NCBI RefSeq assembly: GCF_050948175.1
Contig: NW_027490467.1
Coordinates: 1-64,000, forward strand
From: Xylocopa sonorina
Taxonomy: Eukaryota; Arthropoda; Insecta; Hymenoptera; Apidae
Length of the DNA stretch: 64,000 bases
Direction: 5' to 3'
The translations under genes were made by a program, and so were the position numbers. The notes under the pieces are model-generated. The model searched no databases and had not been told where the DNA came from. It saw only the letters and a list, made by a program, of their open reading frames with translations. Below are positions 26,020-37,828 of this stretch, piece after piece (position 1 is the stretch's first letter; every line of letters begins with the position of its first letter).

Positions 26020-26046
26020 CCAGAACGTGCTGATAACACGTTCTGG
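26020..26046. other. Perfect 10-bp hairpin, spacer copy 1
   Basis: CCAGAACGTG and CACGTTCTGG are perfect inverted repeats separated by CTGATAA. The hairpin is retained exactly at 60,199-60,225 in the other spacer. Its role is unknown; there is no associated T-run to make it a terminator-like element. Confidence 0.6.
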
Positions 26047-26224
26047 CATTTTAGTTAACGAATCCGGTCACAGATGACTACGAATCAGTTGACAGTCCTC
26101 GGAAGTGGCAATATAGTGCCGGCATGGTGTCGCTACCATCTTGCCGTTTGTTATCTGGGATGCTTTTTAGTGCATTATTCGGAATTGAATTTGAACACAT
26201 AGCTACTTAATCGCAAATTTGTAT

Positions 26225-26676
26225 CTACTGTGACGTGGTGAAGTCACAAGGCTCGCTCACCCCCCCCCCCCTGCTTCGGTTAGACTAGCTCGAAGATCAC
26301 CACCCAAGCGAGAAGCGCGACACGGACCATCGCGATAGCTGTATTTGCGAGGAGCGTGAAATACACGATGGTAGAACCTCCCCCCCCCCCCAGCGTTCGC
26401 TTCTCTCTCTCCGTTCTACGGATTAGACTGGCGAGCTGATGGAAGAAGCGACCCATAAGACGCCTCTTCGGCGGATAATAAGACCGCAGGTTCGCGGCTG
26501 TAAGCCGCCGAGGTAGCGTGACGGGCTCCACGATGGAGGAGTCGGGAAGTGAGCAAGAAGAGACACTGAAGCCCGAAGGATAGGATCCAGAGCTCTGCAA
26601 CGATAAGACCGCTGCCATAGTCCATGGAGACAAACAGGATGGATCTCGGGTGTGAGAAGGACCTCTACCCCTCTCC
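26225..26676. other. GC-rich spacer segment with two poly-C tracts, copy 1
   Basis: A compositional break near 26,225 introduces ~450 bases of GC-rich DNA with 12-base C runs at 26,260-26,271 and 26,380-26,391. Its last 26 bases (from 26,651) start TGTGAGAAGGACCTCTACC, closely resembling the start of the putative LTR at 21,750 (TGTGAGAAGGTCCTCAACC). Canonical satellite then begins at 26,677. It could be the 3' part of the same retroelement ending in a truncated second LTR, but no clear polypurine tract precedes it. Minus-strand open frames here are disrupted by poly-C length changes in the other copy. Confidence 0.6.
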
Positions 26677-28429
26677 ATTAGAACTCTATTGCCTCGATAC
26701 GTAGACATCTGCAAACGCTATTTCCTAGCAAGGAAGTGTCGCATTTACATTCATTTGAAGTGAATACGAGGTATACATGACATTTCGCAATGGATATTAT
26801 GTCTTATCATGAAACATAGAAATATGATGCGACATCACGTTTTAAGAAGCATTAGAACTCTATTGCATCGATACGTAGACATCTGCAAACGCTATTTCCT
26901 AGCAAGCAAGTGTCGCATTTACATTCATTTGAAGTGAATACGAGGAATAAGTGACACTTCGCAATGGATATTATATCTTACCATGAAACATAGAAATGAT
27001 ATGCGATATCACGTTTTAAGAGGCATTAGAACACTATTGCTTCGATACGCAGACATCTGCAAACGCTATTTCCTAGCAAGGAAGTGTCGCACTTACATTC
27101 TATTGAAGTGAATACGAGGTATACATGCCACTTCGCGCTGAATATTATACCTTATCATGATACATAGAAGTGAGATGCGATATCGCGTTTTAAGAAGCAT
27201 TAGAGCACTATTGCCTCGATGCGTAGACATCTGCAAATGCCATTTCCCAGCAAGGAAGTGTCGCATTTACATTCATTTGAAGTGAATACGAGGTATAAGT
27301 GACACTTCGCAATGAATATTATATCTTATCATGAAACATTGAAATGAGTCGCGAAACGGCGCTTTAAGAAGCACTAGTACCCTATTGGTACGATACGTAG
27401 ATATCTGAAGACGCTATTTCTTAGCAAGCAGGTGTCGCATTTACATTCCTTTGAAGTGAATACGAGGTATACATGACACTTCGCAATGAATGTTGTATTT
27501 CATCATGAGACATATAAATGAGATGCGATATCGCGATTTTAGTAGCATTAGAACTCTTTTGCTACGATACGTAGACATCTGCAAGCGATATTCCGAGGGA
27601 TGGAATCGTCGCTTTTGCATTCTTTTGAAGTGACTACGAGGTATACATGACACTTCGCAATGAATATTATATCTTATCACGAAACATATAAATGAGATGC
27701 GATATCGCGAATTAAGTAGCATTAGAACTCTATTGCTACGATACGTAGACATCTGCAAACGCTATTTCCTAGCAAGCAATAGTCGCCTTTACTTCCTTTT
27801 GAAGTGAATGCGAGCTGTACATGGCAATTCGCAATGAATATTATATCTTATCACGAAACATGGAAATGAGATGCGATATGGCATTTTGAGAAGCATTAGA
27901 ACGCTGTTGCTACGATACGTAGACATCTGCAAACGCTATTTCCTAGCAAGGAAGATTCGCATTTACATTCTTTTGAAATGAATACGAGGTGTACATGATA
28001 CTTCGCAATGAATATTACATCTTATCACGAAACGTAGAAATGAGATGCGATATCGCGATTTAAGTAGAATTAGAACTCTATTGCTACGATACGTAAACAT
28101 CTGAATATGCTATTTCCTAGCAGGCAATGGTCGCATTTACATTCTCTTGAAGTGAATACGAGGTATACATGGCACTTCGCAATGAATATTATATCTTATC
28201 ACGAAACATGGAAATGAGATGCGATATGGCATTTTGAGAAGCATTAGAACGCTATTGCCTCGATCCGCAGATATTTGCAAACGCTATTTCCTAGCATGGA
28301 AGTGTCGCATTTACATTCCTTTGAAGTGAATGCGAGGTGTACATGACGCTTCGCAATGAATATTATATCTTATCTCGTAACATAGAAGTGAGATGCGATA
28401 TCGCGATTTAAGAAGCACTAGAACACTAT

Positions 28430-29680
28430 TGCTACGATGCGTAGACATCTGCACATGTTATTTCCTAACAAGGGAGTGTCGCATTTACATTCTTTTGAAG
28501 TGAATACGAGGTATACATAACACTCCATAATAAATATTATATCTTGTCACGAAACATCGAAATGAGGAGCGATTTCGCGTCTTAAGAAGCATTAGAACTG
28601 TAATGCATCGGTACGTAGACATCTGCAAACGCTATTTCCTAGGAAGGAAGTATCGCATTTACATTCTTTTGAAGTGAATAGGAAGCTTACATGACACTTC
28701 GCAATGAATACTATATCTTATCATGAAACATAGAAGTGAGATGCGATATCGGGTTTTAAGAAGCATTAGAACTCTATTGCTACGATACGTAGACATCTGG
28801 AAACGCTATTTCCTAGCATGGAAGTGTCGCATTTGCATTCTTTTGAAGTGAATACGAGATATACATGACACTTCGCAATGAATATTATATCTTATCATGA
28901 AACATAGAAGTGAGATGCGATATCGGGTTTTAAGAAGCATTAGAACTCTATTGCTACGATACGTAGACATCTGGAAACGCTATTTCCTAGCATGGAAGTG
29001 TCGCATTTGCATTCTTTTGAAGTGAATACGAGATATACATGACACTTCGCAATGAATATTATATCTTATCATGAAACATAGAAGTGAGATGCGATATCGG
29101 GTTTTAAGAAGCATAAGAACTCTATTGCTACGATGCGTAGACATCTGCACATGTTATTTCCTAGCAAGGGAGTGTCGCATTTACATTCTTTTGAAGTGAA
29201 TACGAGGTATACATAACACTCCATAATAAATATTATATCTTATCACGAAACATCGAAATGAGGAGCGATTTCGCGTCTTAAGAAGCATTAGAACTGTAAT
29301 GCATCGGTACGTAGACATCTGCAAACGCTATTTCCTAGGAAGGAAGTATCGCATTTACATTCTTTTGAAGCGAATAGGAAGCTTTCATGACACTTCGCAA
29401 TGAATACTATATCTTATCATGAAACATAGAAGTGAGATGCGATATCGGGTTTTAAGAAGCATTAGAACTCTATTGCTACGATGCGTAGACATCTGCACAT
29501 GTTATTTCCTAGCAAGGGAGTGTCGCATTTACATTCTTTTGAAGTGAATACGAGGTATACCTAACACTCCACAATGAATATTATATCTTATCACGAAACA
29601 TAGAAATGAAATGCGATATCTCGTTTGATGTAGCATTAGAACTCTATTGCTACGATACGTAGACATCTGCAGACGCTATT
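28430..29680 (+). repeat. 696/348-bp higher-order repeat and identical adjacent monomers
   Basis: The CTGCACATGTTATTTCCTA variant has its GCAC at 28,451, 29,147 and 29,495, with intervals of 696 and 348 (4 and 2 monomers). Between them, two almost identical adjacent monomers carry CATCTGGAAACGC, CATTTGCATTC and CGAGATATAC (around 28,740 and 28,914). The corresponding place in the right-hand copy (63,090-63,530) has three such monomers instead of two. Confidence 0.85.
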
Positions 29681-31852
29681 TCCTAGCGTGGAAGTGTCGC
29701 ATTTACGTTCTTTTGAAGTTAATACGAGGTATACATGACACTTCGCAATGAATATTATATCTTACCATGAAACATAGAAGTGAGATGCGATATCGGGTTT
29801 TAAGAAGCATTAGAACTCTATTGCTACGATACGTAGACATCTGGAAACGCTATTTCCTAGCATGGAAGTGTCACATTTGCATTCTTTTGAAGTGAATACG
29901 AGATATACATGACACTTCGCAATGAATATTATATCTTATCATGAAACATAGAAGTGAGATGCGATATCGCGTTTTAAGAAGCACAAGAACTCTATTGCCA
30001 CGATACGTAGACATCTGCAAACTCTATTTCCTAGCATGGAAGTGTCGCATTTACATTCTGTTGAAGTGAATACGAGGTATCCATAGCACTCCACAATGAA
30101 TATTATACCTTAATACGAAACATAGAAATGAAATGCGACTTCTCATTTTAAGAAGCATTAGAACTCTATTGCTACGATACGTAGACATCTGGAAACGCTA
30201 TTTCCTAGCATGGAAGTGTCGCATTTGCATTCTTTTGAAGTGAATACGAGATATACATGACACTTCGCAATGAATATTATATCTTATCATGAAACATAGA
30301 AGTGAGATGCGATATCGGGTTTTAAGAAGCATTAGAACTCTATTGCTACGATACGTAAACATCTGCAAACGCAATTCCTAGCATGCAAGTGTCGCATTTA
30401 CATTCTTTTGAAGTGAATATGAGGTATGCATGACACTCCATAATGAATATTATATCTTATCATGAAACATAGCCGTGAGATGCGATATCGCGTTTTAAGA
30501 AGCATTAGAACTCTATTCCTACGATGCGTACACATCTGCAAATGTTACATCCTAGCAAGGAATTGTCGCATTTACATTCTTTTGAAGTGAATACGAGGTA
30601 TACATGACACTTCGCAATGAATATTATATCTTATCATGAAGCATAGAAGTGAGATGCGATATCGCGTCTTTAGAAGCATTAGAACTCTATTGCTACGATA
30701 CGTTGACATCTGCAAATGTTATTTCCTAGCAAGGAAGTGTCGCATCTACATTCTTTTGAAGTGAATACGAGATATACATGACACTTCGCAATGAATATTA
30801 TATCTTATCATGAAACATAGAAGTGAGATGCGATATCGGGTTTGAAGAAGCATTAGAACTCTATTGCTACGATACGTAGACATCTGGAAACCCTATTTCC
30901 TAGCATGGAAGTGTCGCATTTGCATTCTTTTGAAGTGAATACGAGATATACATGACACTTCGCAGTGAATATTATATCTTATCATGAAACATAGAAGTGA
31001 GATGCGATATCGGGTTTTAAGAAGCATTAGAACTCTATTGCTACGATACGTAGACATCTGGAAACGCTATTTCCTAGCATGGAAATGATGCATTTACATT
31101 GTTTTGAGGTTAATACGAGGTATACATGACACTTCGCAATGAATATTATATCTTATCTCGAAACATAGAAGTGAGATGCGATATCGCGATTTAAGAAGCA
31201 CTAGAACTCTGTTGCTACGATGCGTAGACATCTGCACATGTTATTTCCTAGCAAGGGAGTGTCGCATCTACATTCTTTTGAAGTGAATACGAGATATACA
31301 TGACACTTCGCAATGAATATTATATCTTATCATGAAACATAGAAGTGAGATGCGATATCGCGTTTTAAGAAGCACTAGAACTCTATTGCTACGATACGCA
31401 AATATCTGAAAACTCTATTTCCTAGCATGGAAATGATGCATTTACATTTTTTTGAGGTTAATACGAGGTATACATGACACTTCGCAGTGAATATTACATC
31501 GTATCATGAAACATAGAAGTGAGATGCGATATCGCGATTTAAGAAGCACTAGAACTCTGTTGCTACAATGCGTAGACAACTGCACATGTTATTTCCTAGC
31601 GTGGAAGTGTCGCATTTACATTCTTTTGAAGTGAATACGAGGTATACATAACATTCCACAACGAATATTATATCTTATTACGAAACATAGAAATGAAATA
31701 CGACTTCTCATTTTAAGAAGCATTAGAACTCTATTGCTACGATACGTAGACATTTGCAAACAATATTTCCTAGCCAGGAAGTGTCGTTTTTACATTCTTT
31801 TGAAGTGAATACGAGGTATACATAGCACTCCACAATGAATATTATATCTTAT

Positions 31853-33590
31853 CACGAAACATAGAAATGAAATGCGACATCTCGTTTTGAGTAGCATTAG
31901 AACCCTATTGCTACGATACGTAGACATCTGCAAAGGCTATTTCCTAGCGTGGAAGTGTCGCATTTACATTCTTTTGAAGTGAATACCAGGTATACATGAC
32001 ACTTCGCAATGAATATTATATCTTATCATGAAACATAGAAGTGAGATGCGATATCGCGTTTTAAGAAGCATTAGAACTCTATTGCTACGATACGTAAACA
32101 TCTGCAAACGCAATTCCTAGCATGCAAGTGTCGCATTTACATTCTTTTGAAGTGAATATGAGGTATGCATGACACTCCATAATGAATATTATATCTTATC
32201 ATGAAACATAGCCGTGAGATGCGATATCGCGTTTTAAGAAGCATTAGAACTCTATTCCTACGATGCGTACACATCTGCAAATGTTACATCCTAGCAAGGA
32301 ATTGTCGCATTTACATTCTTTTGAAGTGAATACGAGGTATACATGACACTTCGCAATGAATATTATATCTTATCATGAAGCATAGAAGTGAGATGCGATA
32401 TCGCGTCTTTAGAAGCATTAGAACTCTATTGCTACGATACGTTGACATCTGCAAATGTTATTTCCTAGCAAGGAAGTGTCGCATTTACATTCTTTTGAAG
32501 TGAATACGAGGTATACCTAACACTCCACAATGAATATTATATCTTATCACGAAACATAGAAATGAAATGCGATATCTCGTTTTATGTAGCATCAGAACTC
32601 TATTGCTACGATACGTAGACATCTGCAAAAGCTATTTCCTAGCATGGAAGTGTCGCATTTACATTCTTTTGAAGTGAATACGAGGTATACATGACACTTT
32701 GCAATGAATATCATATCTTATCACGAAACATAGAAATGAAATGCGACATCTCGTTTTGAGTAGCATTAGAACCCTATTGCTACGATACGTAGACATCTGC
32801 AAAGGCTATTTCCTAGCGTGGAAGTGTCGCATTTACATTCTTTTGAAGTGAATACCAGGTATACATGACACTTCGCAATGAATATTATATCTTATCATGA
32901 AACATAGAAGTGAGGTGCGATATCGCGTTTTAAGAAGCATTAGAACTCTATTGCTACGATACGTAAACATCTGCAAACGCAATTCCTAGCATGCAAGTGT
33001 CGCATTTACATTCTTTTGAAGTGAATATGAGGTATGCATGACACTCCATAATGAATATTATATCTTATCATGAAACATAGCCGTGAGATGCGATATCGCG
33101 TTTTAAGAAGCATTAGAACTCTATTCCTACGATGCGTAGACATCTGCAAATGTTACATCCTAGCAAGGAAGTGTCGCATTTACATTCTTTTGAAGTGAAT
33201 ACGAGGTACACATGACACTTCGCAATGAATATTATATCTTATCATGAAGCATAGAAGTGAGATGCGATATCGCGTCTTTAGAAGCATTAGAACTCTATTG
33301 CTACGATACGTTGACATCTGCAAATGTTATTTCCTAGCAAGGAAGTGTCGCATTTACATTCTTTTGAAGTGAATACGAGGTATACCTAACACTCCACAAT
33401 GAATATTATATCTTATCACGAAACATAGAAATGAAATGCGATATCTCGTTTTATGTAGCATTAGAACTCTATTGCTACGATACGTAGACATCTGCAAAAG
33501 CTATTTCCTAGCATGGAAGTGTCGCATTTACATTCTTTTGAAGTGAATACGAGGTATACATGACACATCGCAATGAATATTATATCTTAT
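31853..33590 (+). repeat. Two tandem copies of an 869-bp, 5-monomer higher-order repeat
   Basis: The marker GTAAACATCTGCAAACGCAA starts at 32,094 and 32,963 (869 apart), and TAGCCGTGAGATGCG, CGTTGACATCTGC, GCAAAAGCTATTTCC and GCAAAGGCTATTTCCTAGCG keep the same order in both. The same marker also occurs at 30,355 (1,739 before 32,094, two unit lengths), so the family extends over 30.3-33.9 kb with interruptions. By eye the two adjacent copies are nearly identical. Confidence 0.9.
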
Positions 33591-36315
33591 CATGAAACAT
33601 AGAAGTGAGATGCGACATCTCGTTTTAAGAAGTATTAGAACTCTATTCTTTCGATACGTGGTCATCTGGAAACGCTATTTCGTAGCACGGAAGTGTCGTA
33701 TTTACATTCTTTTGAAGTGAATATGAGGTATGCATGACACTCCATAATGAATATTATATCTTATCATGAAACATAGCCGTGAGATGCGATATCGCGTTTT
33801 AAGAAGCATTAGAACTCTATTCCTACGATGCGTAGACATCTGCAAATGTTACATCCTAGCAAAGAAGTGTCGCATTTACATTCTTTTGAAGTGAATACGA
33901 GGTATACATGACACTTCGCAATGAATATTATATCTTATCATGAAACATAGAAGTGAGATGCGATATCGCGTTTTAAGAAGCACAAGAACTCTATTGCCAC
34001 GATACGTAGACATCTGCAAACTCTATTTCCTAGCATGGAAGTGTCGCATTTACAATCTGTTGAAGTGAATACGAGGTATCCATAGCACTCCACAATGAAT
34101 ATTATACCTTAATACGAAACATAGAAATGAAATGCGACATCTCGTTTTGAGTAGCACTAGAACTCTATTGCTACGATACGTAGACATCTGCAAAAGCTAT
34201 TTCCTAGCATGGAAGTGTCGCATTTACATTCTTTTGAAGTGAATACGAGGTATACATGACACTTCGCAATGAATATTATATCTTATCATGAAACATAGAA
34301 GTGAGATCTGATATCGCGTTTTAAGAAGCACTAGAGCTCTATTGCTACGGTACGTGGTCATCTGCAAACGCTATTTCCTAGCATGCAAGTGTCGCATTTA
34401 CATTCTTTTGAAGTGAATACGAGGAATACATGACACTTCGCAATGAATATTATATCTTATCATGAAACATAGAAGTGAGATGCGACATCTCGTTTTAGGA
34501 AGTATTAGAAATCTATTCTTTCGATACGTGGTCATCTGGAAACGCAATTTCCTAGCACGGAAGTGTCGTATTTACATTCTTTTGAAGTGAATATGAGGTT
34601 TACATAACATTCCACAATGAATATTGTATCTTATTACGAAACATAGAAATGAAATACGACTCTCATTTTAAGAAGCATTAGAACTCTATTGCTACGATAC
34701 GTAGACATCTGCAAACACTATTTCCTAGCATGGAAGTTTAGCACTTACATTCCTTTAAAGTGAAAACGAGATGTACATGACACTTCGCAATGAATATTGT
34801 ATCTTATCATGAAACATAGAAGTGAGATGCGGTATGGCGTTTTAAGAAGCATTAGAACTCCATTGCTACGATACGTAGACATCTGCAAACGCTATATCCT
34901 AGCATGGAAGTATAGCATTTACATTCTTTTGAAGTGAAGACGAGATGTACATGACACTTCGCAATGAATATTATATCTTATCATGAAACATAGGAATGAG
35001 TTGCGATATCTCGTTTTGAGAAGCATTAGAACTCTATTGCTACGATACGTAGACATCTGCAAACAATGTTTCCTAGGAAGGAAGTGTCGCATTTACATTC
35101 TTTTGAAGTGAATACGAGGTATACATAACACTCCATAATGAATATTATATCTTATCATGAAACATAGAAGTGAGAGGCGATATCGCGTTTTAAGAAGCAC
35201 TAGAACTCTATTGCTACGATGCGTAGACATCTGCAAATGTTATTTCCTAGCAAGGAAGTGCCGCATTTACATTCTTTAGAAGTGAATACGAGGTATACAT
35301 AACATTCCACAATGAATATTATATCTTATTACGAAACATAGAAATGAAATACGGCTTCTCGTTTTAAGAAGCATTAGAACTCTATTGCTACGATACGTAG
35401 ACATCTGCAAACATTGTTTCCTAGGAAGGAAGTGTCGCATTTACATTCTTTTGAAGTGAATACGAGGTATACATGACACTTCGCAATGAATATTATATCT
35501 TATTACGAAACATAGAAATGAAATACGGCTTCTCGTTTTAAGAAGCATTAGAACTCTATTGCTACGATACGTTGACATCTGCAAACGCCATTTCCTAGCA
35601 AGGAAGTGTCGCATTTACATTCTTTTGAAGTGAATATGAGCTATACATGACACTTCGCAATGAATATTATATCTTATCATCAAACACAGAAATGAGATGC
35701 GATATCGCGTTTTAAGAAGCGTTAGAACTCTATTGCTACGATACGTAGACATCTGCAAACGCTACTTCCAAGCAAGGAAGTGTCGCATTTACATTCATTT
35801 GAAGTGAATACGAGGTATACATGATACTTCGGAATGGATATTATATCTTATCATGAAATATAGGATTGAGATGCGATATCGCGTTTTAAGATGCATTAGA
35901 GCACTATTGCCTCGATACGTAGATATCTGCAAACGCTATTTCCTAGCAAGGAAGTGTCGCATTTACATTGATTAGAAGTGTAGGCAGGTATACATGCTAC
36001 TACACAATGAATATTATATCTTATCATGAAACATAGAAATGAGATGCGATATCGCGTTTTAAGAAACATTAAAACTCTGTTGCTTCGATACGTAGACATC
36101 TGGGAACGTAATTTCCTAGAAAGGAAGTGTCGCATTTACATTCTCTTGAGAGGAGTACGATGTATACATGGCACTTCGCAATGAATATTATATCTAATGA
36201 TGAAACATAGAAATGAGATACGATATGGCGTAGATATCAGATACGTAGATATCTGCAAACCTTATTTCCTAGCAAGGAAGTGTCGCATTTACATTCTTTT
36301 GAAGTGAATACGAGG

Positions 36316-37828
36316 TGTCACGTCCGGCGAAACTATTTTCCGTCGCTCCGGAGGCTTTACGACACGAGCCTATTTTTCGGTAATTCGGTCCGCGGGAACG
36401 CGTTAAGACCGGGTTCGACAATTTCGGCTGACGCGACACTATCGAAAAACTTCTCTCTCGATTTGTACGTAGAGACGGCGTGGAGGATCGTTCGCTGGGA
36501 TCGTAGCGGATTTCGTTCTGTTGGCTGCTACGGAAATCTCGATCAGTCGCCAGCGAAGTTGAGGACGGCGGTCGGAATTCAGCGATGATGCTGAATGTGG
36601 CAGAATCGGCGTGATGCGTCGTGGTGTCTGGATCGGAAGCGTCGACGGTCGCTTCGAAAAGCGGCGTCTGGACTGGTGCGAAGGCAGGTCGCTGGTATAC
36701 GACGACTCTCGGAACGCCCTCCAAATATTCGCGCACAGGTGGTCGTATGAAATTCTTCCTACTCGCACGTCGCGTTCTTCGCAAACCGGAAGCACGATTC
36801 ATTCACCAGGTTTTTCTGTACTTTCGACTAAGATCTGAAGGATGGGCGGCGGTCTCAACGTCACAAAGCCGATTTCTATACTCCTTCAATTTGATGAACA
36901 GCAACCCCTGTTGTATGGAAGAACCCGTGGAAGAATTCGTAGTTAAATGTAATGTTAAAAGTAGAACTAGTATTGTAAACACTTGATAAAATTAATGGAT
37001 GTGGAAATAGTAGACTTGGTAAAAGAAATTGTACTTGGATATAGTAAAAGTAAAAATAAAATATATTCAAGGTTTAAAGTATACAAGAACTGGAATTATT
37101 CTAAGACTAAGACTAAGTTAAAATGGAAATAGAAACACGATGCCTGAACCCCACATTGAGGTGGCTAACGATCTAGAACTAGACGTTTCGACTCCTCGGT
37201 AGGAGATCTCGAGTCAGAGTGTGTGCTCTGGAGACGCGTCTCTGACCTCCTCGGTTCGCGGGGCGCTACGGTCGCGGACGCTCGCGGTAGGGAGATCGCG
37301 GTCCCGCGAGTGGGGGACTCGCGTCTCGAGGCGGAGAGCGCGCGGTCCAGCGAGTGGGGACTCGCGGCTCGTGGTGGGGCTAGCGGCGCATGCCGCTGGC
37401 CGGACGCATCTTACTTAGTGTAACTTAGATCTAGGAATTCTTATATATGCGTCATGATATGGTATGTATGTACTAGCTTAGAAGTAATATAAAGGTTCTA
37501 GCAGATCCTGTTCCCGGAATTGGAAAAGACCCCATTCAGGTGATGGGCTGCGGCTACGTCTTCCTGCAGGACGGAATCCTCGGTGCGAGGGAGATAGGGC
37601 TGCCCGTCCTTGGTGCGGGCGAGACAGGTATACTCGGTGGTGCGAGTGAGACACTGGTGCCCGGTACGAGCGAGAGAGGTATACCCGGCGGTGCGAGTGA
37701 GGCAGCGGAACTCGGTGTGAGTGAGCGCGTACAGGTATGCGCGCGCGAAGACTTCCAGTTGCTGGTTCTGCAGGCGAGTTTGGCTGGTTGCATGCGTCCA
37801 GGGGTTGATGTTAGGGGGTGCGAGCAGG
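36316..37828 (-). mobile_element. LTR-like element A (1,513 bp), truncated, inverted relative to element B
   Basis: Non-satellite sequence starting TGTCACGTCCGGCG right after GAATACGAGG of the satellite. Its reverse complement matches 51,631-53,320, where the other end is complete (TGTGACGACAGG). Imperfect TGT-ACG / CGT-ACA termini suggest a solo LTR, probably of a Ty3/gypsy-like element, although no pol is present. Relative to B this copy lacks about the first 45 bases at its right end and an internal ~75-base stretch near 37,425. A minus-strand open frame of up to 177 codons (36,269-36,802) is frameshifted in B, so it is unlikely to be functional. Strand is by convention: TATA-like and ORF cues favour minus, an AATAAA at ~37,055 favours plus. 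Confidence 0.6.
37605..37730. repeat. Degenerate ~27-bp minisatellite inside element A
   Basis: Four to five imperfect units of the type CGGTGGTGCGAGTGAGACA / CGGTACGAGCGAGAGAGG / CGGCGGTGCGAGTGAGGCAG occur in tandem. The inverted counterpart lies at about 51,760-51,885 in element B. Flanking DNA at 37,220-37,400 is very GC- and CpG-rich, in contrast to the satellite. Confidence 0.6.

Larger units (their letters stand above)
22342..26224. other. AT-rich non-satellite spacer, copy 1
   Basis: About 3.9 kb of AT-rich, mostly non-coding DNA with no satellite monomers. It is matched at 56,521-60,403 with roughly twenty visible single-base differences. I see a gene-like fragment at 23,942-24,693, a perfect 10-bp hairpin at 26,020-26,046 and an ATTGGC-AC-GCCAAT dyad near 25,173. 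I see no tRNA, rRNA or transposase. The rest (22.4-23.9 and 24.7-26.0 kb) shows nothing I can name. Confidence 0.85.
26677..36315 (+). repeat. Satellite array block 3, ~174-bp monomer, forward orientation
   Basis: About 55 canonical monomers beginning ATTAGAACTCTATTGCCTCG directly at the spacer edge, without the graded degeneration seen on the left side of the spacer. The left part, to at least ~29.6 kb, is duplicated at 60,870-64,000. Several HOR families occupy 28.4-35.6 kb. The block ends at GAATACGAGG immediately before element A. Confidence 0.97.

Noticed and set aside
26280..26714. 144-codon minus-strand open frame next to the spacer edge
   Set aside because: It crosses a poly-C tract whose length differs by 5 bases in the other copy, shifting the frame, and its 5' end lies in satellite.
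36280..36986. Several overlapping open frames on both strands of element A
   Set aside because: The corresponding frames in element B are shifted or interrupted, so there is no sign of maintained coding. At most they are decayed retroelement sequence.
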